Under the pieces are notes generated by a model that did not search any database, had not been told where the DNA came from, and worked only from the letters and a program-made list of their open reading frames with translations. Of a DNA stretch of 64,000 bases, positions 50,827-59,300 are shown piece by piece. How positions within the stretch are numbered: the first letter of the stretch is position 1; each line of letters opens with the position of its first letter. The DNA comes from Rhodobacteraceae bacterium HIMB11 (GTDB lineage: Bacteria; Pseudomonadota; Alphaproteobacteria; Rhodobacterales; Rhodobacteraceae): contig AVDB01000004.1 in the NCBI GenBank assembly GCA_000472185.1, positions 62,001 through 126,000 of the forward strand, in the 5' to 3' direction. Both the position numbers and the translations under genes were made by a program.

Positions 50827-52491
50827 ATGAGCGATAGATTAATCTATATGCCCTTGGGCGGCGCAGGTGAAATTGGCATGAATGCCTATGTCTATGGATA
50901 TGGCGCACCAGGCAAAGAAAGATTGATCGTTGTCGATTTAGGCGTGACCTTTCCCGATATGGACAGCACCCCTGGAGTGGATCTGATTTTCCCTGATATC
51001 ACGTGGCTAAAGGAGCGTCGCAATCAGATTGAGTCAATCTTTATCACCCACGCACACGAAGATCACGTGGGCGCCGTTGGGCATTTATGGTCTGAATTGG
51101 GGGCACCCGTGTTTGCACGCCCCTTTACCGCGCATTTGGCACGGATGAAGATGGAGGACCATGGTCACAGCCCCCGCAACGTGAAAACCGTGATGAAATG
51201 GCCCGAAACGGTGGATGTCGGCCCGTTTAAGGTGGGGTTTGCCCCGATTTCGCATTCCATTCCTGAAAGCAGTGCTTTGGTCATTGATACGCCCGATGGT
51301 CGCGTTTTGCATTCGGGCGATTTTAAGATTGATACAGATCCAGGTGTTGGTGAACCCTTTGACCGCGATATGTTTAAGGATATCGCAAAAAACGGGATCA
51401 AGGCATTGGTGTGCGACAGCACGAACGTATTTTCCATGCACCCCGGCCGATCAGAGGCCACGTTAAAAGCATCCATTGCCGAATTAATTGCAGAGGCACC
51501 TGCGATGGTTGTTGCGACCACATTTGCCAGCAACGTGGCGCGTCTGCGTACCTTGGCTGAGGCTGCGACCAGTTCAGGGCGCTCCATCTGTTTGATGGGG
51601 CGGGCCATGCGCAAAATGGTGCAGGCCGCGCTGGAAACAGGTGTCTTGGATGATTTCCCATCCGTGGTTAGTTCGGATGAGGCACAGGAAATTCCACGTC
51701 AAAATTTGATGCTGCTTTGCACGGGCAGTCAGGGCGAACGCCGCGCAGCGACGGCGCAATTGGCGAATGGTAAGTTTCAGGGCATTTCCCTGAAAGAGGG
51801 GGACATGGTGTTGTTCTCTTCCTCAACCATTCCAGGAAACGAACGCGATGTTATTCGCATCATGAACCAGTTTTCGGAACAGGGTGTTGATGTGGTCACC
51901 GATCGCATGGGCGATTATCACGTGTCAGGTCACGCAAACCGTCCTGATCTGATGGAAATGCATAAAATTATTGAACCGCAGATGGTTATTCCGATGCACG
52001 GTGAACACCGTCATTTGCGCGAACATGCCAAGATTGCGGAAAACGCAGGCTATGCATCGCTGATCTGTGTGAACGGAATGATGCTGGACCTGTCTGGCAA
52101 TCGTCCAAAGGTGACGGAATACGTCGAAACAGGGCGCATGTATTTGGACGGATCAACCCAAATTGGTGCTCTGGATGGGGTGATCCGTGATCGGTTGCGC
52201 ATGGCGCTTTATGGTCATGTGATTGTGACTGTGATCCTGGATGAAGAGGATGAGATGATCGGTGAACCGTGGTGTGAAGTGCGCGGATTGCCCGAGATGG
52301 GATCATCTAATACGCCCCTTGTCGATGCGCTGGAAGAAGATCTAAGCCAATTTATCGGACGTGCAGATCATAAAACCATCACAAGTGACGATAAGCTGGA
52401 AGAGGCGATCAAACGCATCGCGCGCCAAACCTGTCAAACTGAGATTGGCAAGAAGCCAGAAGTGTCGATAGTGATTTCGCGCCTGATGTAG
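50827..52491 (+). CDS. rnj: Ribonuclease J
   Basis: 554-residue beta-CASP metallo-beta-lactamase ribonuclease with endo- and 5'-3' exonuclease activity in mRNA and rRNA processing. The intact zinc motif THAHEDHVGAVGH has His75, His77, Asp79 and His80. HSIPESSALVIDTPDG, HSGDFKIDTDP, and the beta-CASP VVATTFASNVARL and HVSGHANRPDL segments are present. The C-terminal dimerisation domain follows. Its stop is two bases from the end of a decayed marR gene on the opposite strand. Confidence 0.95.
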   Translation: MSDRLIYMPLGGAGEIGMNAYVYGYGAPGKERLIVVDLGVTFPDMDSTPGVDLIFPDITWLKERRNQIESIFITHAHEDHVGAVGHLWSELGAPVFARPFTAHLARMKMEDHGHSPRNVKTVMKWPETVDVGPFKVGFAPISHSIPESSALVIDTPDGRVLHSGDFKIDTDPGVGEPFDRDMFKDIAKNGIKALVCDSTNVFSMHPGRSEATLKASIAELIAEAPAMVVATTFASNVARLRTLAEAATSSGRSICLMGRAMRKMVQAALETGVLDDFPSVVSSDEAQEIPRQNLMLLCTGSQGERRAATAQLANGKFQGISLKEGDMVLFSSSTIPGNERDVIRIMNQFSEQGVDVVTDRMGDYHVSGHANRPDLMEMHKIIEPQMVIPMHGEHRHLREHAKIAENAGYASLICVNGMMLDLSGNRPKVTEYVETGRMYLDGSTQIGALDGVIRDRLRMALYGHVIVTVILDEEDEMIGEPWCEVRGLPEMGSSNTPLVDALEEDLSQFIGRADHKTITSDDKLEEAIKRIARQTCQTEIGKKPEVSIVISRLM

Positions 52492-52493
52492 GG

Positions 52494-52948
52494 TCAGACG
52501 CGATTTTCCTCAAGCCACGTGCGGAAGATGCGAATTTGATCGGCAAAGGTGTCTAAGTTTTCTTCTGGCCAATCGGAAAAACACTCTAGCACATCGGGCA
52601 TCAAGGCCGCCTGCAATTTGCCAATGAATGCGGCGCCCTCTGCAGTCATGGAAACGCGTTTTTGACGACGATCTTTTTCTGTGCCTGAAACCTGCAATAA
52701 TCCAAGATCTGAAAATTTTCTGACGATTTTGGTAACCGCAGGTTGTAAAACCTCGACCGCTTCGGAATTTGACTGATGGTTTCCGCCTTGGACCCGTTGC
52801 GCATAATGTGATCCAAAACCGCATATTGCGGATAGGTCATGTCATGCGAACGCAGCAATTGCGCCAAGCGTGTATTATAACTTTGCGTCATGCGCCCCAG
52901 TTCACTGGAAAGCTGCATGGCCATTGACATTTGTATTCTGGCGTTCAT
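52494..52948 (-). pseudogene. MarR-family regulator, frameshifted
   Basis: The N-terminal part (from ATG 52948: MNARIQMSMAMQLSSELGR... QYAVLDHIMRNGSKAETIS) and C-terminal part (SNSEAVEVLQPAVTKIVRK, then LLQVSGTEKDRRQKRVSMTA to LEENRV) are both clean MarR winged-helix sequence but lie in different frames. One base appears to be missing near 52770-52776. Read across, the gene would encode about 151 residues, including the DNA-binding helix and the DRRQKR wing, which is the usual MarR length. No compensating signal for programmed frameshifting is seen. A sequencing error is the alternative explanation. Confidence 0.85.
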
Positions 52949-53003
52949 GGTGAACCCCAGTTGGATCAGTACCTTGATCAAACACAGCAAAAGACGTGCC
53001 AAA

Positions 53004-54368
53004 TTAGCTGGCGCGGCGTTCCTCAAAGCTAAGCGCAATGAAGCTTGGCATGTGATCACCCATGCCGACAACCGTGTTGTCACCCCCGCGCCGATCATGT
53101 CGGCGTTTGTTGTGTTGGGTGGGCTTTTCGCTTACGTCGGCCTTTGGCTCGCTCGTTTGCGCGGGTTCAGATGGCTTTTCGCGTGCGGGTTTTTTCTTGG
53201 GTGCCCATTCTTCCAAAAGGGCCGCAGGAATATCCAGACGCGTGATTTCCTTTTGGATCAACGCCTCGACCGCGGCGAATGCTTTTTCGTCACGTTTTGC
53301 GCATATCATAAATGCGCTGCCTGAACGGCCGGCGCGGCCAGTACGGCCAATACGGTGCACATAATCTTCGGCGTGGCCTGGTACATCAAAGTTGAACACG
53401 TGGCTCACCGACGGAATATCCAAACCTCGCGCCGCAACATCCGACGCGACAAGGAATTTTAAACGTCCTTCGCGATAATCATCCAGCGTTTTCATGCGTT
53501 GCGCCTGATCCAAATCCCCATGAATGGGCGCGGCCTGATAACCATATTTATTCAGCGATTTTGCACAAATATCCACATCGGTTTTGCGATTGCAAAAGAT
53601 GATCGCATTGGTCAGTGCGTCACCCTCTTGGTCGATCAAGGCGCGCAACAACTGGCGTTTTTGCGAACCTTCGCGATCTTTACGGGTGCCTTTGAACATC
53701 ACAACACTTTGAGATATATTTTCCGACGCGGTGGCCTGACGGGCCACTTCGATGCGTTCAGGGGCCGAAAGAAATGTATTTGTGATCCGCTCAATTTCGG
53801 GGGCCATAGTGGCCGAGAAAAACAGCGTTTGACGCGTGAAAGGTGTCAGGCCAAAGATACGTTCGATATCAGGGATAAATCCCATATCCAACATACGATC
53901 TGCCTCATCAACCACCATGACTTGCACGCCAGTTAACAACAATTTGCCGCGTTCAAAATGATCAAGAAGTCGACCCGGTGTCGCGATCAAAACATCAACA
54001 CCTTTGTCGATTAATGCATCCTGATCCTTAAAGCTGACCCCACCAATCAACAGCGCCTTGGTCAGTTTCAAATGTTTGGAATAGGTGTCAAAGTTTTCGG
54101 CAACTTGGGCTGCCAATTCACGGGTCGGGCACAAAACCAAGGAGCGCGGCATGCGCGCACGGGCACGTCCACGCGCCAGCATGTGAATCATTGGCAAAGT
54201 AAAGCTTGCGGTTTTTCCGGTACCCGTTTGGGCGATGCCCAAAACATCCTTACCCTTTAGTGCGGCGGGAATTGCGCCTGCTTGGATTGGGGTCGGGGTT
54301 TCGTATCCAGCCTCAGTGATAGCCTTCAAAATCTTTGGGTTTAGCTCCAAATCAGCAAATGTGGTCAT
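53004..54368 (-). CDS. rhlE: DEAD-box RNA helicase, RhlE type
   Basis: 454-residue ATP-dependent RNA helicase in ribosome assembly or RNA decay. Motifs: PTPIQ (25-29, Q motif), AQTGTGKT (46-53), PTRELA, TPGR, DEAD (154-157), SAT (185-187), then HRIGRTGRAGR. The C-terminal tail (about 380-454) is Lys/Pro/Glu-rich and basic (NKRRHDRRGG), typical for RNA contact. Located upstream of the decayed marR gene and downstream of a hairpin at 54420-54446. Confidence 0.95.
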   Translation of the reverse strand: MTTFADLELNPKILKAITEAGYETPTPIQAGAIPAALKGKDVLGIAQTGTGKTASFTLPMIHMLARGRARARMPRSLVLCPTRELAAQVAENFDTYSKHLKLTKALLIGGVSFKDQDALIDKGVDVLIATPGRLLDHFERGKLLLTGVQVMVVDEADRMLDMGFIPDIERIFGLTPFTRQTLFFSATMAPEIERITNTFLSAPERIEVARQATASENISQSVVMFKGTRKDREGSQKRQLLRALIDQEGDALTNAIIFCNRKTDVDICAKSLNKYGYQAAPIHGDLDQAQRMKTLDDYREGRLKFLVASDVAARGLDIPSVSHVFNFDVPGHAEDYVHRIGRTGRAGRSGSAFMICAKRDEKAFAAVEALIQKEITRLDIPAALLEEWAPKKKPAREKPSEPAQTSEPKADVSEKPTQHNKRRHDRRGGDNTVVGMGDHMPSFIALSFEERRAS

Positions 54369-54419
54369 GTGTATCCGTTTATTACGGACTCTTCTTGGCC
54401 CGCGCGTCTGATCGTCATT

Positions 54420-54446
54420 GCGCGGCCTACCTCATACAGGCCGCGC
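54420..54446. repeat. 9-bp GC-rich hairpin upstream of rhlE
   Basis: GCGCGGCCT (54420-54428) and AGGCCGCGC (54438-54446) pair perfectly around ACCTCATAC. On the minus strand it follows the glycosyltransferase remnant and precedes rhlE (start 54368) by about 50 bp. No T-run follows in that direction. It may be the 3' end of the upstream unit or a 5'-leader structure of rhlE. Confidence 0.55.
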
Positions 54447-54509
54447 TTGGCGTTTTGCTTCTACGCTAAAACCTATCCCCACGTCAATGCGTGCGGCATT
54501 TGGCCCGTA

Positions 54510-55485
54510 TCAAATTGAAAACTGTGGAAAATACTGTGCCCGTTTGGCGTCAAAGTTAAAGTTATACAATGGATAAAGGTCATATTGATCCAACCGAGCA
54601 ACCAAATCGGGTTTGGCAACGCATAATTCACGGTGCAGCCTTTTCAGGCCTGCGACACCTTCGCTCTGTTCCAGCTCTTCTAGAATGTCATGCAGGCTTT
54701 TGCGCTCAGTTTCATAGGTTTTACTGCCTGATATCACTTTGCGATAGGACCCAGATGCGGGGCGTTCTTGGTATTTTTGATAAAATTTGTCCCATGCATC
54801 AGTATGATAATGCGCCAAATCCAAATGTGCCAATGTTTTGATTTTTGTATCATTATGCGTTGAATAGTCACAAAACTGAATGCGCGGTGCCATCAGTTCG
54901 GGCACGACGCGCAAAAAGGATTTTCCAACCTGATGGATTAGAAACCCACCCGAAACTTTGGCGTCAAATTCAGGATAGGCCCGCATGCTGATTTGACGGC
55001 GACGGGCAAAGGGGGGTGGCCAAACGCTTGAACTGATCAGGACCTGTGTAATCAGGATCGTCAGGCACCAAATATTCAACGGGTAGGGCGCGGGCACACA
55101 TGACACCATCGTCCAAACGTGCCAGACGCATGCCCACATTTGCGTGACTTGGGACATGCAAAAATTCGTCATTATCAAAATGGCCCAGTCAGGCGATATC
55201 ATCGCGGCGGGCAAATTCGATTGCGGTTCTTATGTTTTCAATTTGGCGCCGTTCAACGGGTTGGGGACGTCGACCGCGTGCCTGCCAATAATCTGGCGCG
55301 GTGTTTGTAACCTGTATATTTGGGTGTTTTTCCAGTTACCCCTGCGCCTTTGGATCTGGGAAATCCAAAAACAGATAGAGATGCGTCGCCCCAAGGCTTA
55401 GGTAATGTGCCGCGAAATCCAAAATGTCTTTGGTTGGCGCTTTGATTGTGGACACAATGGCCTATCTATGCGGTTCCAAAGACAT
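54510..55485 (-). pseudogene. Glycosyltransferase family 2-like gene, inactivated
   Basis: A readable glycosyltransferase (Glyco_tranf_2_4 type, with GHFDNDEFLHVPSH as the DxD region) begins at ATG 55485 and runs to the stop at 54510. It is broken four times: TAG at 55462-55464, TAA at 55336-55338, TGA at 55189-55191 (each in the same frame, two at positions where Trp fits), and a frame change near the G6 run at 55011-55016. Downstream sequence (RRRQISMRAYPEFDAKVSGG to QYFPQFSI) is well preserved. The stops fit G-to-A or C-to-T change. It lies nine bases after prfC. Confidence 0.9.
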
Positions 55486-55493
55486 TGTTACAC

Positions 55494-57101
55494 TTACACC
55501 ATCATTTCCTTTGTCGCAGTCAGATTGACATCTGGATAGTCCCGTTCAACCCGATCAATGTCCCACTGTAACCGCGTAAGAAAGACCATATCGCCATCGT
55601 GGTCCGTTGCGATGTGTTGTTTGTTTGCGGCGGAAAATTTATCTTGGGCCTGTTTGTCACCCTGCACCCAGCGGGCTGAGGTAAATTGGGATTGTTCAAA
55701 ACGTACGGGTAGGCCGTATTCCAATTCAATGCGACTTGCCAAAACTTCAAACTGCAATGCGCCCACAACCCCCACAATAAAGCCTGATCCAAAGGTTGGT
55801 TTGAACACTTTTGCAGCACCTTCTTCGGCAAATTGCATCAATGCCTTTTCCAGATGCTTGGCCTTCATCGGGTCACCCGCGCGGCAGGCTTGCAAAAGTT
55901 CGGGCGCGAATGAGGGGATGCCCGTCACACGGATCTGTTCCCCTTCGGTCAGGGTGTCGCCGATGCGCAATTGTCCGTGGTTTGGAATGCCGATGATATC
56001 ACCTGCCCATGCCTCTTCTGCCAATTCGCGATCTGCAGCAAGAAAAAGAACAGGGTTTGACACCGCCATCGGTTTTTTACTGCGCACATGCAGCAGTTTC
56101 ATGCCCCGCTTGAAATGCCCTGATGCCAGTCGGACAAAGGCGACGCGGTCGCGGTGTTTTGGGTCCATATTGGCCTGCACCTTAAAAACAAATCCAGACA
56201 CTTTGGGTTCTTCTGGGGCGACTTGACGGGGTTCGGCGGATTGGATTTGTGGCTCTGGTCCGTATTTTCCGATGCCGTCCATCAATTCTTTGACGCCAAA
56301 GGAATTGATTGCTGATCCAAACCAAATGGGGGTCATGTGCCCCTCTAGCACCGCTTGGGGGTCTAGGGTTGGCAGCAGTTCGCGCGCCATCTCAACCTCT
56401 TCTAGGAATTTTTCCAAAAGATGTTCTGGCACATGCTTTTTCAGTTTGGGGTCGTCCAATCCGTTAATTTCGATGCTTTCTGCAACGCGGTTTCTGTCCG
56501 CGCGGTCCATCAATTCCAACCGATCATTCAACAGATCGTAACAGCCCAAAAATTCACTGCCCACCCCGATTGGCCAACTAGCAGGTGTCACATCAATTGC
56601 AAGGTTTTCTTGGATTTCATCTATGATTTCAAATGTTTCACGGCTTTCGCGGTCCATTTTGTTACAAAAAGTCAAAATCGGCAGATCGCGCAGGCGGCAG
56701 ACCTCAAACAGTTTGCGGGTCTGGCTTTCGACGCCTTTGGCGCCGTCAATCACCATCACGGCCGCATCCACAGCCGTCAGGGTGCGATAGGTGTCTTCGG
56801 AAAAATCGCTGTGGCCGGGGGTGTCCACAAGGTTGAAACGGAAATCGTGATATTCAAAGGACATGGCAGATGCGCTTACCGAAATCCCGCGGTCCTTTTC
56901 CATCTGCATGAAATCGGAACGCGTACGCCGCGCCTCACCCTTGGCCCGCACTTGGCCCGCCATTTGGATCGCGCCACCAAACAACAGAAACTTTTCCGTC
57001 AATGTGGTTTTGCCCGCATCTGGGTGCGAAATAATCGCAAATGTGCGGCGGCGGCCAATTTCTGGCGGTAGGTCGGGGCGATTTGAGGCGATTTGTGTCA
57101 T
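55494..57101 (-). CDS. prfC: Peptide chain release factor 3
   Basis: Translational GTPase that recycles RF1/RF2 from the ribosome after termination. 535 residues with G1 SHPDAGKT (25-32), the switch region DRGISVSASAM, DTPGH (93-97) and NKMD (147-150). Domains II and III follow (FVFKVQANMDPKHRDRVAF, SGFIVGVVGALQFEVLASR). Start ATG 57101. It is intact although flanked on both sides by decayed genes. Confidence 0.96.
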   Translation of the reverse strand: MTQIASNRPDLPPEIGRRRTFAIISHPDAGKTTLTEKFLLFGGAIQMAGQVRAKGEARRTRSDFMQMEKDRGISVSASAMSFEYHDFRFNLVDTPGHSDFSEDTYRTLTAVDAAVMVIDGAKGVESQTRKLFEVCRLRDLPILTFCNKMDRESRETFEIIDEIQENLAIDVTPASWPIGVGSEFLGCYDLLNDRLELMDRADRNRVAESIEINGLDDPKLKKHVPEHLLEKFLEEVEMARELLPTLDPQAVLEGHMTPIWFGSAINSFGVKELMDGIGKYGPEPQIQSAEPRQVAPEEPKVSGFVFKVQANMDPKHRDRVAFVRLASGHFKRGMKLLHVRSKKPMAVSNPVLFLAADRELAEEAWAGDIIGIPNHGQLRIGDTLTEGEQIRVTGIPSFAPELLQACRAGDPMKAKHLEKALMQFAEEGAAKVFKPTFGSGFIVGVVGALQFEVLASRIELEYGLPVRFEQSQFTSARWVQGDKQAQDKFSAANKQHIATDHDGDMVFLTRLQWDIDRVERDYPDVNLTATKEMMV

Positions 57102-57171
57102 GACTTGCCTATATTGCGCGCGTCTTCGCTTGGCAACTCTTGGGCGTTCAGAATGCGTGGAAAAACGAATT

Positions 57172-58145
57172 TTACCCGCGCGAGGCCTGCCACAGCAGGT
57201 TCACCGCATTGATCGAACACAGTTTGTCTTCGTCAACTTCCAAAACATCACGATAGCTGGATTTATTCAGGCTGATGCCGCGTTTCGCCTCATCAGGTAG
57301 GGCGCTTTGTGTGCGTTGATCAAACAACAGGCTTTCTGCGGCGATGCCTTCGGCATAAATGATTTGATGTTCATCAAGTAGCAGTTGGTAGTATTCGACA
57401 AATTCATCATCTAGGCGATAAACGTCTTTGCCGTTTACCAAATGTTTGGCCCGCACCAATGTTTCCGCGCGTCCTGTGCCCAGTTTATCCTGTCGTTGAT
57501 AAACAAACAGACGGTGTTCTGGGCTAACAACCAAATCATGCATATTGTTCAATGCGCCCGCTTTTATCACAACAGGTGCGAAATCACCTGTAGCCCGCAT
57601 GGTGGATTGCCCGATCCAGCGGATTTCTTGGATGCCTTTGTCGCGCGTGATAATTTTCTCGCCGACTTCTAATTCTTCAAGTGGTTTCAATGCACCAGTG
57701 GACAGCGTGATGCGTTTGCCCTTTACAAATGACACGCATGTTATTTGCGCAAAGCGTTCTTCTGCATTTTCCCGATCGACACCGACCAAGGTGTATTCAA
57801 TGCCTTCCACCATCGGGGAAAAGGGCATGACATATATATTTTCAACACCGTCATGCTAATCCACTTCGACAATCAACCGTGCTTCAACTGTATCTGCGTT
57901 TTGGGTCATCAGGGTAACGCAACTGTCCAAAACAGGGCGTTACCTTCGGTACCTGTATCCCCATTCGTTCCAAAGTGCGGGCCATCATCGCTTAGGATCA
58001 CAGGCAGCAGACGGCGCGGTGACACTTTGTTCAGGGTATAGACATCATCTAACATCAATTCATCGGCAAAGGACATGGTATCGCCCAAGTCCGCGCCATG
58101 GACTACCTTAAAGCTGTCAGCCTGATACACAGGGATTGTTTGCAT
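57172..58145 (-). pseudogene. Hint-domain protein of Rhodobacterales type, inactivated
   Basis: From ATG 58145 the product begins MQTIPVYQADSFKVVHGAD and FADELMLDDVYTLNKVSP. The frame changes at the A4 run at 57929-57932, then continues as VTLMTQNADTVEARLIVEVD to a TAG at 57856-57858, after which the Hint domain reads on: CVSFVKGKRITLSTG, LEVGEKIITRDKGIQEIRWI, NNMHDLVVSPEHRLFVYQ. One frameshift and one nonsense codon separate the N-terminal half from an otherwise intact Hint domain. Such proteins are common in Rhodobacterales and often multicopy; their function is poorly known. Confidence 0.85.
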
Positions 58146-58365
58146 GTCGTCTTCGCCTAGCTTCCTTTGCTGGGTTTGCCAGCATGTCAGCGGACTGTTG
58201 ATATTTGCAGTCTGCATTGATCTTACTCTGTTATTCGCCCGTAATCCAATTAAGTTGCAAAATTTGTCAAAAACTGGACTCATGGTCGTTGATTTTGGTG
58301 CACTGTTAAAAACGCAAACGCGTCAAAGTAGAAAAATCTTAGTTTAAATTGAGAGGTCGAGAGAA

Positions 58366-59145
58366 ATGGATCTGGGTATTGCAGGTAAAAAGGCACTGGT
58401 TTGTGCATCTTCCAAGGGGTTGGGCAAAGGCTGTGCCTTGGCCTTGGCAGAGGCAGGTGTTGATTTGGTGCTAAACGCACGGGGCGCAGAGGCGTTGGAA
58501 CAAACCGCCGAAGAGATTCGCAGCCGTTTTCAGATGAACGTCACCGCAGTTGCCGCCGATATCACAACCGATGAAGGCCGCGCTGCCGTATTGGATGCGG
58601 CAGGTCATATTGATATTTTGGTCACAAACGCGGGCGGTCCCCCTCCGGGATTGTGGAGCGATTGGGACCGCGACGATTTCATCGCGGCCATTGATGCAAA
58701 CATGTTAACGCCCATCACGCTTATTAAATCAGTTTTGCCCGCAATGATGGAACAGGGTTGGGGGCGCATTGTAAACATCACATCGCAGTCCGTGCGTGCG
58801 CCGATCCCACAGTTGGGATTATCAAATTCCGCGCGTGCGGGCCTGACTGGGTATGTCGCGGGCACATCGCGTCAGGTCGCGCCCCATGGTGTGACGATCA
58901 ATAATCTATTGCCGGGCATCCACGCGACAGATCGCGCAATTTCATTGGATGGTAAGGTGGCTGCTGACACAGGCATTACGATGGACGAGGCGAAATCCGC
59001 GCGCGAGGCGACGATCCCCGCACGCAGATACGGCACGTTGGAAGAATTCGGTGCAACCTGTGCCTTTATGTGTTCACAGCATGCGGGCTTCATGGTGGGT
59101 CAAAACGTCCTGTTGGATGGTGGTGCCACGAATATGACCATGTAA
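58366..59145 (+). CDS. SDR-like oxidoreductase lacking the canonical Tyr-Lys pair
   Basis: 259-residue Rossmann-fold protein of the SDR superfamily. The cofactor loop reads ASSKGLGKG (14-22) rather than TGxxxGxG, and the catalytic Ser140 is kept (NITSQSV) but the expected Tyr153 and Lys157 are Ser and Arg (LSNSARAG). This matches a BKR-like SDR subgroup known to deviate at both sites. NAG (88-90) is conserved. GAGAGAA purines precede ATG 58366. Enzymatic activity is uncertain. A stem-loop follows it. Confidence 0.85.
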   Translation: MDLGIAGKKALVCASSKGLGKGCALALAEAGVDLVLNARGAEALEQTAEEIRSRFQMNVTAVAADITTDEGRAAVLDAAGHIDILVTNAGGPPPGLWSDWDRDDFIAAIDANMLTPITLIKSVLPAMMEQGWGRIVNITSQSVRAPIPQLGLSNSARAGLTGYVAGTSRQVAPHGVTINNLLPGIHATDRAISLDGKVAADTGITMDEAKSAREATIPARRYGTLEEFGATCAFMCSQHAGFMVGQNVLLDGGATNMTM

Positions 59146-59170
59146 TTTAGCCTACTACATTTTGCATAGA

Positions 59171-59201
59171 ACAATCCCTGCCCAAGTTTGGCAGGGATTG
59201 T
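59171..59201 (+). terminator. Stem-loop after the SDR-like gene
   Basis: ACAATCCCTGCC (59171-59182) and GGCAGGGATTGT (59190-59201) form a perfect 12-bp stem with a 7-base loop, 25 bp past the stop codon. It is followed by CATTCATC, not by a T-run, so termination efficiency is uncertain. Confidence 0.65.
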
Positions 59202-59300
59202 CATTCATCAAATCTGGTGCGGCGATGGTTGCGCAGATGACGCGATACTGCTATCCACATGCTAATCCTGATAAGTTTTATCGGAAAAAGGCAGCAGGCA

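Noticed and set aside
55189-55191. TGA at a Trp position as a sign of a recoded genetic code
   Set aside because: The same gene also has TAG and TAA stops, and TGA ends many intact genes in this window.
55015-55214. N-terminal part of a 234-codon minus-strand frame ending at 54510, read as a normal gene start
   Set aside because: Only its C-terminal ~160 residues match a glycosyltransferase; the first ~75 are an out-of-frame reading of the true N-terminal half, which is in another frame with stops.
55558-56226. 222-codon plus-strand open frame
   Set aside because: Entirely antisense to prfC, Ser/Arg/Cys-rich, no domain.
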